Below are positions 8,141 to 19,230 of a DNA stretch of 64,000 nt, piece by piece (within the stretch, counting starts at the first letter, position 1; each line of letters begins with the position of its first letter). Origin of the DNA: Brenneria roseae subsp. roseae (GTDB lineage: Bacteria > Pseudomonadota > Gammaproteobacteria > Enterobacterales > Enterobacteriaceae); the NCBI RefSeq assembly GCF_003115845.1, contig NZ_KZ819031.1, positions 1-64,000 of the forward strand, in the 5' to 3' direction. A program made the translations under genes and the position numbers. The notes under the pieces are model-generated. The model saw only the letters and a program-made list of their open reading frames with translations. It was not told where the DNA came from and did no database searches.

Positions 8141-9427
8141 ATGAATTCAATAACGCGCTCCACGGTATTTATTATGGCAACGCTATTCCTTCCCTTGACT
8201 TGCTTGTCGGAAACGATTGAACTTCGCATGTCCTGGTGGGGCGGGAATCAAAGGCACCAGGCCACACGCCAGGCGCTTGATGCCTTTGAGCAGGCGTACC
8301 CGAATATCAAGGTAAAATCTGAACCGGGAGGTTTTGACGGACAATTACAACGTTTAGCAACACAGGTTGCCGGTAATTCAGAGCCTGATGTAATGCAAAT
8401 CAACTGGAACTGGTTACCGGTTTTTTCCAAAAATGGTGATGGATTTTATGATCTGAATAAGCTGGATAAGGAGATTGATTTATCCCAGTTCAATGAACAA
8501 GGGAAAAACATGGTGATGCTCAAGGATAAACTGAATGGTATCCCGGTTTCACTTACCGCCCGCCTTTTTTACTATAATGCCGAACCGTGGCGAAAGGCCG
8601 GACTCAATTATCCCACAACATGGGATGAACTCTTTTCGGCTGGAAAGGTTTTCAAAGAAAAACTGGGACAGGATTATTATCCGTTATCCATTTATCCTAA
8701 TACAGAGATAGTTGCACTTCTGAATACTTATATGGTCCAAAAGTACAATATCCCGATGATAGATGAAGAGAATAAAAAGTTCAATTACACTAAAGATCAA
8801 TGGATCGATTTCTTCGGTTTTTATAAAAAACTGCTAGATAATCATGTCATTCCTCCAGCGGTTTCTTACTATGCTTCTTTCGGAAAATCTAATCCCTGGG
8901 AAATCAAACCCTGGATGAATGGACAACTCGGCGGAAAATATCTTTGGACAACCGATAATATCTATGCGCCCAATCTGAAAGATCCGGAAGATTATGTCCT
9001 TGGTCCATTCATCAAGCAGCCCGAGGCCAAAGAAGCAGGATTATTCTTTAAACCTGGGTTGATTTTCTCTATCGGAAAAAACACACGCTACCCTAAAGAG
9101 TCAGCGCAATTAGTGAATTTTCTGCTAAACGATCCGCGTGGCATCACCATCATGGGTCTGCAACGAGGCGTGCCGTTGAGTGAAAAGGCGGTAAAAATTC
9201 TTCAAGAGCAAAAAATGATCGATGATAATAACTTACAGCTTAAATCACTTCGCCAGATGGAAGAGTTTATTGGTCATGTTAATGTATCAACGTTCCTGGA
9301 AGATGCCCAATTCCAGACGCTCATGGTAAAGTATATTGAACGGATAGAGCAAGGTAGAGGTTCTCTTGATGAAATCGCTACCGCGTTCCCGAAAGAGGCC
9401 GAGCGAGTTTTGAAAAGATTCTTTTAA
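8141..9427 (+). CDS. Periplasmic oligosaccharide-binding protein, TogB-like (ABC importer)
   Basis: This 428-residue type 1 solute-binding protein resembles TogB, the oligogalacturonide receptor of Dickeya: ELRMSWWGGNQRHQATRQAL after the signal peptide, then EPDVMQINWNWLPVFSK, GIPVSLTARLFYYNAEPWRKAGL and SYYASFGKSNPWEIKPWM. The signal peptide ends near CLSETIEL. I prefer the ATG at 8141, which has AAGGA eight bases upstream, over the ATG at 8132. No permease or ATPase genes adjoin it, so it must work with a transporter encoded elsewhere, perhaps TogMNA. Its position after the GH105 gene suggests that it collects unsaturated rhamnogalacturonides rather than plain oligogalacturonides. Confidence 0.85.
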   Translation: MNSITRSTVFIMATLFLPLTCLSETIELRMSWWGGNQRHQATRQALDAFEQAYPNIKVKSEPGGFDGQLQRLATQVAGNSEPDVMQINWNWLPVFSKNGDGFYDLNKLDKEIDLSQFNEQGKNMVMLKDKLNGIPVSLTARLFYYNAEPWRKAGLNYPTTWDELFSAGKVFKEKLGQDYYPLSIYPNTEIVALLNTYMVQKYNIPMIDEENKKFNYTKDQWIDFFGFYKKLLDNHVIPPAVSYYASFGKSNPWEIKPWMNGQLGGKYLWTTDNIYAPNLKDPEDYVLGPFIKQPEAKEAGLFFKPGLIFSIGKNTRYPKESAQLVNFLLNDPRGITIMGLQRGVPLSEKAVKILQEQKMIDDNNLQLKSLRQMEEFIGHVNVSTFLEDAQFQTLMVKYIERIEQGRGSLDEIATAFPKEAERVLKRFF

Positions 9428-9910
9428 CTTTCCATATAATTAAGCAATATTATTTGTAAGCGGTAGCGCAGTGCCGACAGTGGTCTGAACCGCTAAAATC
9501 GATGAAATTCGGGACCTTGATTAGCAGCCAGTGTTTTCCAGCTATAACAAGCATCCCGAATTTTTCCGTTTGCCGCATTATTGGTGTTCTTCAGGCGATT
9601 CCCCTCCCCATATTTGTCGCGTTAGGTTAACGCGCGCTATATAAGGTTCTACGCATACCGCTTCCTCGCTGCAAAATCGCGCTATTGCCGAATGTGTATC
9701 GGCGATCCGGCAAGATCGATGACTCAAGCGTCTTTGATAAAAACCTTATCTGTTTTATTCTTTTCTATTGTTCTCATCCTAAGTATTTTTTATATGCTGA
9801 TATTTATCATTTATCACAAAATTTTCTTTATATAGTAACATCATGATCTCGTTTTATTACAAATTGTCTTGTATGCTATTTATGCCTTTTCACTATCAGG
9901 ACGAAAACAA
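9428..9910. other. Intergenic region upstream of hns
   Basis: No gene supported. AAATTCGGGA (9505-9514) and TCCCGAATTT (9554-9563) form a perfect 10-bp inverted repeat around a 39-base loop, followed by more T residues. This may be a terminator-like or structured end for the binding-protein transcript. The last 150 bases are AT-rich and likely hold the hns promoter. Confidence 0.4.
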
Positions 9911-10309
9911 ATGACTGAAGCCCTCAAAATATTAAACAATATTCGCACATTGCGCGCTCAGGCTCGTGAAACCGATCTGGCAACATTGGAAGAGATGCTG
10001 GAGAAGCTTGCCGCCATCGTTGAAGATCGCCGCGAAGAAGAAGCCAAAGTCCAAAAAGAACAAGCTGAACGTCAAGCCAAACTTGAAGCCTTTCGTGCCA
10101 AACTGTTGGAGGATGGTATTGACCCAGCAGAACTTCTCGAAGGAATATCACCAAAATCTGCAAAATCTAAACGTGAACCCCGCCCTGCCAAATATAAATA
10201 TATCGATGAGAACGGCGATGAGAAAACCTGGACAGGTCAGGGTCGTACCCCCAAGGCCATAACCGCCGCGCTTGATAACGGTAAAACACTGGAAGATTTT
10301 GAGATCTAA
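9911..10309 (+). CDS. hns: H-NS family nucleoid protein
   Basis: H-NS binds AT-rich DNA and silences horizontally acquired genes. The 132-residue product has the N-terminal oligomerisation helices ([20 protein letters not shown]), a charged coiled-coil linker from residue 35 to 75, and the C-terminal AT-hook-like DNA-binding domain RPAKYKYID...[12 protein letters not shown], with the minor-groove motif QGR at 110-112. The start at 9911 is the usual family start; an upstream frame extension is not native. The middle region differs from E. coli H-NS and the C-terminus ends DFEI without the final KQ. It could be the housekeeping copy or a second paralogue of the StpA/Hfp kind. Its distance from the usual tdk/galU neighbours makes a paralogue plausible. 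Confidence 0.9.
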   Translation: MTEALKILNNIRTLRAQARETDLATLEEMLEKLAAIVEDRREEEAKVQKEQAERQAKLEAFRAKLLEDGIDPAELLEGISPKSAKSKREPRPAKYKYIDENGDEKTWTGQGRTPKAITAALDNGKTLEDFEI

Positions 10310-10316
10310 TCCATCT

Positions 10317-10346
10317 GTTAGCTTCCAACCGCCATTGGAAGCTAAC
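10317..10346. terminator. Hairpin after hns
   Basis: A perfect 12-bp stem, GTTAGCTTCCAA against TTGGAAGCTAAC with a six-base loop, starts 7 bases after the hns stop. No T-run follows on the plus strand, so it may act as an RNA 3' end stabiliser or a weak terminator. Confidence 0.55.
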
Positions 10347-10675
10347 AAAGCTAAATTAGACTGAATTGATTTTTGTTCTGTTCCTTGTCTGAGTCTGTTT
10401 TTTCCCACCGTTCTTGACATCGCCTAGCTGGATAAAAGGTAATTACATCTAAAATTACCCTCACTATCATACCTTATGACAATTTATATCAATCGATGTA
10501 CCCTGTTTATCAATGTCAATTTTAACGATATTGTTCATCCCAATTAATCGGGGCAGAAAATAAACGCTTCCGTTACCTTTTTCTGCACAATATTCATAAA
10601 AAATACACCTGCAATAGGATGCCTCCGTTTAGCCGGGAGGAACGATCAAATTAGTCAGACGAGGAAAAGTCCGTC

Positions 10676-11653
10676 ATGAAAGCTCTAGTTCTGCAACAGG
10701 AAGACCATAAAACATTGGCAGAGGTAAAAGAGATTACACTGCCTGAGTTGGCCGAAGGCGATGTACTGGTGGATATCGACTGGTCCAGCCTCAATTACAA
10801 AGATGCGCTGGCTATTACGGGGAAAGGTAAAATTATCCGTCAATTCCCGATGGTGCCCGGCATCGATTTTTCCGGACGAGTCCACCAGAGTAACGATCCC
10901 CGCTTTTCGCCAGGCCAGTCCGTGATACTGACAGGATGGGGGGTTGGCGAAACCCATTGGGGGGGACTTGCCGAGCAAGCTTGCGTTAAAGGCGATTGGC
11001 TGGTGCCGATGCCCGAAAACATCAGCGCACGCCATGCGATGATCATCGGCACGGCAGGTTTTACCGCCATGTTATGCGTAATGGCCCTGGAAGAGGCAGG
11101 CGTCACGCCGCAGAGCGGGGAAATCGTGGTAACCGGCGCCAGCGGCGGCGTCGGAAGCACGGCGGTCGCGTTACTGAATACGCTGGGATATACCGTTGTC
11201 GCGGTAACCGGGCGTGAAACGACTCATGACTATCTAAAACAGATCGGCGCTGCCGAAATCCTGTCGCGTGACGATTTTTCGGATTCCCGTCCGCTAGAAA
11301 AACAACGGTGGGCTGGCGCCGTGGATACCGTGGGCAGCAACGTGCTGGCTAAAGTACTTGCGCAAATGAATTATGGCGGTTGCGTAACGGCCTGTGGTTT
11401 AGCGGGCGGTTTTGATCTACCCACGACGGTAATGCCTTTCATTCTGCGCAACGTGCGTCTACAGGGCGTTGACTCGGTATCGGTCCCGGCCTCCCGCCGG
11501 GCCGACATATGGCGCCGTTTAGCGAAAACCCTGCCAGAAAGTTTTTATCAGCAGGCGGCGGTGGAAATCGCACTGGAAGATGCAGCAAGTACCGCCGCTG
11601 ATTTTTTGAATAATAAAATACGTGGCCGAACGTTGGTGAAAATCAGTCATTAA
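10676..11653 (+). CDS. acuI: Acryloyl-CoA reductase / YhdH-type quinone oxidoreductase AcuI
   Basis: This medium-chain zinc-free alcohol-dehydrogenase-family enzyme reduces acryloyl-CoA to propionyl-CoA with NADPH and protects against toxic acrylate derivatives. The 325 residues match E. coli YhdH (324). Visible are WSSLNYKDALAITGKGKI at the N-terminus, VPGIDFSGRV and the Rossmann motif TGASGGVGSTAVALL near residue 155. It lacks zinc ligands, as the family does. It stands alone between hns and a regulator gene; an inverted repeat follows it. Typical enterobacterial core gene. Confidence 0.93.
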   Translation: MKALVLQQEDHKTLAEVKEITLPELAEGDVLVDIDWSSLNYKDALAITGKGKIIRQFPMVPGIDFSGRVHQSNDPRFSPGQSVILTGWGVGETHWGGLAEQACVKGDWLVPMPENISARHAMIIGTAGFTAMLCVMALEEAGVTPQSGEIVVTGASGGVGSTAVALLNTLGYTVVAVTGRETTHDYLKQIGAAEILSRDDFSDSRPLEKQRWAGAVDTVGSNVLAKVLAQMNYGGCVTACGLAGGFDLPTTVMPFILRNVRLQGVDSVSVPASRRADIWRRLAKTLPESFYQQAAVEIALEDAASTAADFLNNKIRGRTLVKISH

Positions 11654-11661
11654 CGACCCCG

Positions 11662-11687
11662 ACCCGGTACCAATTCTTGTACCGGGT
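11662..11687. terminator. Hairpin after acuI
   Basis: ACCCGGTAC and GTACCGGGT form a 9-bp perfect stem around CAATTCTT, 9 bases after the acuI stop. No T-run follows. It lies between convergent genes, so it may serve both strands. Confidence 0.55.
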
Positions 11688-11739
11688 TGAGCGGCAATAA
11701 AGCTGAGAGAGAATTAAGACAAGGCGTAAAAGACAAGGA

Positions 11740-12000
11740 TCAATAAGTCACGCAGGTAAACAGATAGGATACCGGGCCGCCAATTAAATAGGCCTGTTTG
11801 CCAAGTTGTATCACATCTAACTGTAAGGTCGTGCTATCCGCCGTGAACTCGGACAAAAGCTGATTAAATAGCGGTTCTGGGGTATTGTCCGTTGTCGATA
11901 CCGAGATAGCTTTTATATGGTAACGGAACGTATCCTGAGCACGACGCTTCCTCCAACAAGCGTATAGGTTTTGACTCGCTTCAATTGATTCTCCAGTCAT
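11740..12000 (-). CDS. Small protein downstream of CadC-like regulator, function unknown
   Basis: The 86 residues are not recognised. The ATG at 12000 overlaps the regulator's 3' end by 20 bases, which suggests coupling. There is no signal peptide or membrane helix; the sequence is mixed alpha/beta in character with an ISVST...LQLDVIQLGKQAYLIGG strand-rich tail. Membrane-bound ToxR/CadC-type regulators often have a second small gene after them. If the regulator is broken, this gene may also be relict. Confidence 0.5.
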   Translation of the reverse strand: MTGESIEASQNLYACWRKRRAQDTFRYHIKAISVSTTDNTPEPLFNQLLSEFTADSTTLQLDVIQLGKQAYLIGGPVSYLFTCVTY

Positions 12001-12742
12001 AATAATAAAAGTTGTCGCATGCGATGATTTCCCGATGATTACCTAATTGACAGAAAGATAACATCGTGCGGCCATAATTCTGTGCGGTATTGGAGGTATA
12101 GTTGTCAAAGATGACGCGCCGGTTAGCATCGCAGCGCAGCTTGTTTTCAGAAAGAATTTCATGAACCTGCTTATTGATGGCAAGACGATCGTCCTGGCCG
12201 ATATCTTTGAGATACGTGATCTCGCGACCATTCTCTAATACGCCTTTAACCGGCGTAATTTCACGCTGCTCCGGATAGGATTTCAGGTAAGCCAGCGCGC
12301 CGAGCAGGATTGACGCGCTGACCACACCCGCCAGGGTGGTAAACCAGAAAAAACGCGAAGGCCTTTTTTTACCTTGCTGCGGCTGCGGGCCGGTTTCCGC
12401 TATCGGCGGCGCTGCCGGCAACGCTTCTGTCGTATCGGTATTCGATACGGTTTCTTGCCGGGCAATACCCGGTTCACACCGTATCTCGATATCCGTATTC
12501 AGCCGGAACCCCATCTTGGGAATAGTGATGATCAGGTTGTCATATCCGTATCCGGCCAAAGCACGGCGTAACAGGCTAATATATTGATTAAGATTGCTAT
12601 TTGACCCCCGTAATCCATATTTATCCCACACCTCGGTTAACAGGTATTCCCGGGAAAGCACGTCTCCCGTTGGATGCCAATATTTGTTCAAACAAACGAC
12701 CGGCAGGAATACTGGCCATCGCCAGTGCGGAAAAACCCACAT
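11981..12742 (-). pseudogene. CadC/ToxR-type membrane-anchored regulator, frameshifted
   Basis: The visible frame holds the second part of an OmpR-type winged helix (VLSREYLLTEVWDKYGLRGSNSNLNQYISLLRRAL, then IITIPKMGFRL), a linker, one membrane helix (FFWFTTLAGVVSASILLGAL) and a short periplasmic domain with one cysteine pair candidate. The first 28 residues are not domain-like. In the neighbouring frame the same DNA reads DVGFSALAMASIPAGRLFEQILASNG, which is the missing first helix. One extra C in the CCC at 12666-12668 explains the switch and would restore NGDVLSREYLL. Upstream the frame soon meets a stop, so a second defect is likely. A sequencing error at one site cannot be excluded. It would have sensed an envelope or pH signal. 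Confidence 0.75.
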
Positions 12743-12901
12743 CAGAGTAACGATGGGTTTATATCAGGCAACGTTGCCTGATACCGCGCCACGTTTCCCC
12801 TGCCCCGGCGGGTTGGCAAAAACAGCGAATAAGAACCAATGCGGTCGATCTCCCGTCAACAGCATTGAGATTCATTCTCACTATCAATTCATAACGATTA
12901 G

Positions 12902-12938
12902 ATAGTTAATGGCTATCACAATATTCATCTAATTCTAT
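12902..12938 (+). promoter_or_regulatory. OxyR-type binding site upstream of katG
   Basis: ATAG (12902), CTAT (12913), a degenerate quarter TTCA (12924) and CTAT (12935) are spaced exactly 11 bases apart, the ATAG-N7-CTAT-N7-ATAG-N7-CTAT layout of OxyR. Three of four quarter sites match fully. It lies about 230 bases upstream of the katG start, in the 425-base gap between the regulator and katG, so the promoter may be followed by a leader of some 150 bases. Confidence 0.65.
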
Positions 12939-13138
12939 TTTATCTATACCCATATGATGACTAATATTAACAGCGGATTTCAACCGAAGGGACTCACTAT
13001 CATGGGTCGATCATTCGATAACTATCCAATAAATAAAAGTCCATGTATCACGCTAACCATTAGCACGCCCCCAAGACATATATTACGAGCGATTTCATGT
13101 CAACGGCCCAGCACTCGGACGTCAGACAGGCCGAGTAG

Positions 13139-15364
<2,226 letters not shown>

Positions 15365-15402
15365 TCGCGGCTGAGTTGTTTTAAACACGTTGTCGCTAAT
15401 GT

Positions 15403-15431
15403 ATACCCCGTCTGGTGATTCGGCGGGGTAT
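15403..15431. terminator. Hairpin between convergent katG and ybtQ
   Basis: ATACCCCG (15403-15410) pairs with CGGGGTAT (15424-15431) around a 13-base loop, 39 bases after the katG stop. It touches the ybtQ stop codon, so it may end both transcripts. Confidence 0.6.
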
Positions 15432-17212
15432 TATCTTTCCAAACGCCATGATTTTACCTGTTGCTGCGCCTCCCATAATGACCGATAACGCCCGCCTTCG
15501 CTCAGCAACGATTGATGTGTCCCCTGCTGAGCAACCCGTCCTTCTTCAATCACCAGAATACGGTCGGCCCCCACAATGGTCGACAAGCGATGGGCAATGA
15601 CAATCACCGTTTTGTCCTGAATCAATCTGTCAATGGCACGCTGTACCGCCAGCTCGCTTTCCGTATCCAGCGCCGCCGTTGGTTCATCCAGAATCACGAT
15701 AGGCGCATCCTTCAACAACGCCCGGGCAATCGAAATCCGCTGGCGTTCTCCCCCTGATAATCGGCCACCGAGCTCCCCCATACGTGTCTGCCAGCCTTGC
15801 GGCAGACGCTGAATAAAATCCAGACACTGAGCGGCCCGGGCGGCTTCCTCAACCTCGGCGTCGCTGGCTTCAGGGCGTGCCAGACGGATATTGGCCAGTA
15901 TGGTGTCATCAAACAGATAAACGTCCTGAAACACCACGGAAATTAAGCGGTTCAATGTTGCCGGCGCGATCCGACGAAGATCCACTCCCCCTATACGGAT
16001 ATCCCCCTGCTGTGGATCGGCATGCCGCATCAATAAACGCGTGACGGTGGTTTTTCCTGAACCAGACGGCCCGACCAACGCGGTCATGCCTCTTGCTGGT
16101 AATGCCATGCTCACGTCGCACAGTGCGGCGTTGGCATCAGCGCGATAACGGTAGCTGACCCGCTCAAAGGTAATCTGAAAGGTCGCCGGCGTGGCCTCCG
16201 GCTGCTGTACAGGCAACGGTTCAATGGCTAACAGCGCATCAATACGTTTCAGCGCGGTTTCGATCATGTCCAGTACGGCGGTGTAGCTGACAAACGTGGC
16301 CAGCGGCTCCGAAAAACGCACAATAATCACCATCAGCGCAGCAACCACAGCCAGATCCCAGATCCCTGTCACCGCCCCGCTGACGCCAACTATCACCACA
16401 CATTGCAGCCCAAGCTCAACGATGCTGGCGATCGCCGCGCTCGGCCGGGCGCCTTTACGATGCGCCCCGGTCTGTATCCGCTGCAAATTTAAAAAACGCT
16501 GCCGTAACGTGCCCGCACGCTCGGTTTCGCTACAGGTGGTGCGCAGCACTGATAGCCCTTGTACGTACTCCACCAGATCGGCGCTGGTTTGCTGATGGGC
16601 GTCGGCCAGCATCTGTACGGTGTGACTAAACACCGGCCGCCGCCAGCGATATAGCAGTGCAATCACCGGAAAAATCAGCAGCAAACTCAATCCAAGCCGC
16701 CAGTCCACCACCAGCATGCATAACGTCACAACGACGGGTGTGACGATCGCCAGCAGAATCTGATTCACAATGGCCAACGTATAATTCAGATTTTCATCCA
16801 CGCTGCCCAATAGCAGTGAATTGATCTCGCCTGCACGGGTGGCCTGAAGTTTTACCAGCGGAATACGGCGCAGCTGTTCTCCCAATCGCATGCGCAGTTC
16901 ATGCGTTGCCGCCGCCATCTGGCCCTGGTATTCAAACCCTTGACCATACCAGCGCAGCACCAGCGTCAACAGGCTTAACACCGCCATCACGCTCAGCCAG
17001 CGCACTCCGCCGGCCTCCGCCGGATGAAATACGGCAGACAGAAACGGAAATAAACAGGCAAGCGACAGCCCCTGTGTCACCGATGCGGCAAACAGGCCAA
17101 GACAACTCCAGCGAAATGCGCGGGCCTGCGATCCGGTTGCCCGCACCAGTTGGCGATAGGTGGCATACCACGACGTGAGTTCGCCGCGGCGCGGTGGCGG
17201 CGCCGTACTCAT
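15431..17212 (-). CDS. ybtQ: Yersiniabactin-type ABC exporter-fold importer YbtQ
   Basis: YbtP and YbtQ are inner-membrane ABC proteins with exporter fold that import ferric yersiniabactin in Yersinia. This 593-residue protein has six membrane helices and a C-terminal ATPase with Walker A GPSGSGKTT, signature LSGGERQRISIARALL, Walker B IVILDEPTAALD and switch VIAHRLSTIVGAD. Segments such as LVLRWYGQGFEYQGQMAAATHELRMRLGEQLRR and LLLGSVDENLNY are typical of YbtQ. The ATG at 17212 overlaps the ybtP stop by ATGA, so translation is coupled and the longer upstream extension is rejected. Which of the two is called P or Q follows gene order. Confidence 0.9.
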   Translation of the reverse strand: MSTAPPPRRGELTSWYATYRQLVRATGSQARAFRWSCLGLFAASVTQGLSLACLFPFLSAVFHPAEAGGVRWLSVMAVLSLLTLVLRWYGQGFEYQGQMAAATHELRMRLGEQLRRIPLVKLQATRAGEINSLLLGSVDENLNYTLAIVNQILLAIVTPVVVTLCMLVVDWRLGLSLLLIFPVIALLYRWRRPVFSHTVQMLADAHQQTSADLVEYVQGLSVLRTTCSETERAGTLRQRFLNLQRIQTGAHRKGARPSAAIASIVELGLQCVVIVGVSGAVTGIWDLAVVAALMVIIVRFSEPLATFVSYTAVLDMIETALKRIDALLAIEPLPVQQPEATPATFQITFERVSYRYRADANAALCDVSMALPARGMTALVGPSGSGKTTVTRLLMRHADPQQGDIRIGGVDLRRIAPATLNRLISVVFQDVYLFDDTILANIRLARPEASDAEVEEAARAAQCLDFIQRLPQGWQTRMGELGGRLSGGERQRISIARALLKDAPIVILDEPTAALDTESELAVQRAIDRLIQDKTVIVIAHRLSTIVGADRILVIEEGRVAQQGTHQSLLSEGGRYRSLWEAQQQVKSWRLER

Positions 17213-19038
17213 GACCGTGTCTCCGCGGATGTCGTCTGATTCGGGGCCGGACGACGCAACGCCCAATGCTGAGCCCGTTCGTAGCTGTCCCACAGGCGGT
17301 GATATACCCCCTGTTCAACCATTAATGCCTCGTGGCAGCCGCGCTCTTTCAGCACGCCCCGATCAAAAACCAGAATTTGATCGGCATCGCGAACGGTGGA
17401 TAAACGGTGAGCGACCATGATGACGGTTTTATCGCGCATCAGGGCAGAAAGCGCGGCGACCAGCGCCGCTTCATTTTCTGGATCGGCGAACGCCGTGGCT
17501 TCATCCAATACCAGAATCGGCCGGTTGTGCAACAGCGCACGTGCGATAGCGATACGCTGACGTTGCCCGCCGGACAGAAACACTCCCCGCTCACCCGCCA
17601 ACGTGTCGTATCCCTGAGGTAGCGTCATAATAAAATCGTGGGCTTGCGCAGCGGTTGCGGCAGTAATCACATCATCCATACTTTTGTCTGGCAAACCAAT
17701 ACGGATGTTGTTGGCGATCGTATCGGCAAAAAGAAACGGCTCCTGGAAAACAAAGGAAACCTGCTGCATCAGCGTGGCGGTTTTCATCCGGCGAATGTCC
17801 ACGCCACCGATCAAAATCCGCCCACGGGTCACATCCCAAAACCGTGGAATCAGGCGAGCGACCGTAGTTTTACCCGCCCCGGATGGCCCTACCAACGCAG
17901 CGACCGACCCTGACGCCACCTGAAAACTGACATCATGCAAAACGTCGCCCCCTGCCGGCCCATCGTAGCTGAAGCTCACCCGCTCGAAGACCACGCTGGC
18001 ATCCGCAGGCAATGTATCCTGTTCAGTTTCGGGCAACGCCGGCATCGCCATCACTTCCTGAATCCGGCTGATGCTTAACCGGGCTTTCGCCACCATATGG
18101 TTCAACGCCATCATCGGCATGACCGCTTCCGCCATGCCATTTCCCACGAGCAACGCCGCAATCCAGAGGCCGAAATCCAGACTGTCAGAGTGATATAAGC
18201 CATAGCCCACGCCGCACAGCAGCAGCAACGTCGGCAGTGGATTAAGAATCGCAAAGGAGAAACGCGCCGAAAAACCGGCCTGCTGATACCAGCGAGTCAG
18301 CACGTCCAGATAGTTTTCCAACGCCTGCTGATAGCGACCAAAGGTCGACGAGCCGGTATCAAACGTGCGAACCACCGGCATGGCCTGCACAAACTCAATG
18401 ACAGCCGTACTGACCTGCTCGCGCGCCTGGTTATAACGCTGGTTCATATCTCCGGAATGGCGCATCGCCAGCCTCAGGACTATGCCCCCCGCCGCCAACA
18501 CCAGCATCGCGGATAGCGCCAGACGCCAGTCCAGCCACAGCAGCAATAGCGCGGTACAGACCGGCGCAACAAACGCGCGCGCATAAAGCGGCGTACTGTC
18601 CGCCACAAACAGATGTAACGCATTAACATCATCCTGCACAATTTTGGTGAGCGCCCCGGCGCCATAACGCTGAACAACCCCCAAAGGAAGTACAGCCAGA
18701 TGATCCGCTAACCCACTGCGAACGATGTTCTCCAACCGAAAAGCCGCATAGTGCGACTGATTAAACGACATCAGTCGCAGCAGATAGCTGCCGATTAAAC
18801 AGCCCGCCGCACTGGCGATAGGCCAGCGCGGCCACACAAGCGGTTGCCGGGTGAGATGGCTTACACACCATGCGAGCGAGAGCAGAAAAGCGATGCCTAG
18901 CATGACCGATAGCGCCGAAAGGAACATGGCAAAACCGATTTGTCCCCTGACGGGGTACATGATGCGCCAGGCGCTTGCGGGCTTAGCGGGGCGGGATGCG
19001 GTATCAGATGAAGGCCCATCAACAAAAGATTGCGGCAT
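17209..19038 (-). CDS. ybtP: Yersiniabactin-type ABC exporter-fold importer YbtP
   Basis: This is the partner half-transporter of YbtQ, 609 residues: membrane domain in the first 330, then an ATPase with [36 protein letters not shown] and MVAHRLSTVRDAD. It begins an operon with ybtQ and is divergent from the ybtA-like AraC gene; a Fur-like box and a pair of direct repeats lie in the 192-base spacer. The genes for making yersiniabactin (irp1, irp2, ybtTEUS) are absent from the window. The pair should import a ferric or zinc metallophore delivered by the FyuA-like receptor. Confidence 0.9.
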   Translation of the reverse strand: MPQSFVDGPSSDTASRPAKPASAWRIMYPVRGQIGFAMFLSALSVMLGIAFLLSLAWCVSHLTRQPLVWPRWPIASAAGCLIGSYLLRLMSFNQSHYAAFRLENIVRSGLADHLAVLPLGVVQRYGAGALTKIVQDDVNALHLFVADSTPLYARAFVAPVCTALLLLWLDWRLALSAMLVLAAGGIVLRLAMRHSGDMNQRYNQAREQVSTAVIEFVQAMPVVRTFDTGSSTFGRYQQALENYLDVLTRWYQQAGFSARFSFAILNPLPTLLLLCGVGYGLYHSDSLDFGLWIAALLVGNGMAEAVMPMMALNHMVAKARLSISRIQEVMAMPALPETEQDTLPADASVVFERVSFSYDGPAGGDVLHDVSFQVASGSVAALVGPSGAGKTTVARLIPRFWDVTRGRILIGGVDIRRMKTATLMQQVSFVFQEPFLFADTIANNIRIGLPDKSMDDVITAATAAQAHDFIMTLPQGYDTLAGERGVFLSGGQRQRIAIARALLHNRPILVLDEATAFADPENEAALVAALSALMRDKTVIMVAHRLSTVRDADQILVFDRGVLKERGCHEALMVEQGVYHRLWDSYERAQHWALRRPAPNQTTSAETRS

Positions 19039-19114
19039 GAAATCTCTCTTTTCCCTTCCCGCACAATCGTTTGCGGGAGGAGGTTTAAATCGGCTCGACG
19101 ACGCCGGTAAAGTC

Positions 19115-19133
19115 AGGAATAATAACCATTCTC
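19115..19133. promoter_or_regulatory. Fur-like box between ybtP and ybtA
   Basis: The 19-mer matches the Fur consensus at 13 of 19 positions, best in its right part (AATAATAACCATTCTC). It is placed to control ybtPQ and perhaps ybtA. The weakest of the three Fur-like boxes of this locus. Confidence 0.45.
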
Positions 19134-19143
19134 AACTGCATAT

Positions 19144-19176
19144 CTACCCGATTCGAGCCGACTTCTACCCGATTCG
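19144..19176. promoter_or_regulatory. Proposed YbtA operator, ybtP-ybtA spacer
   Basis: Two identical 12-mers, CTACCCGATTCG at 19144-19155 and 19165-19176, lie in direct repeat with a 21-bp period, two helical turns, as expected for an AraC-family dimer. The inverse complement (CGATKCGGGTRG) recurs upstream of the 138-aa gene and of fyuA. In Yersinia, YbtA acts at repeated sequences in the psn, irp2 and ybtP promoters. Assignment to this YbtA is inference. Confidence 0.6.
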
Positions 19177-19230
19177 GTATATACCCAATAGATTTCAAGA
19201 TGACGTGTACACCATTCAGGAGACTGTCCA

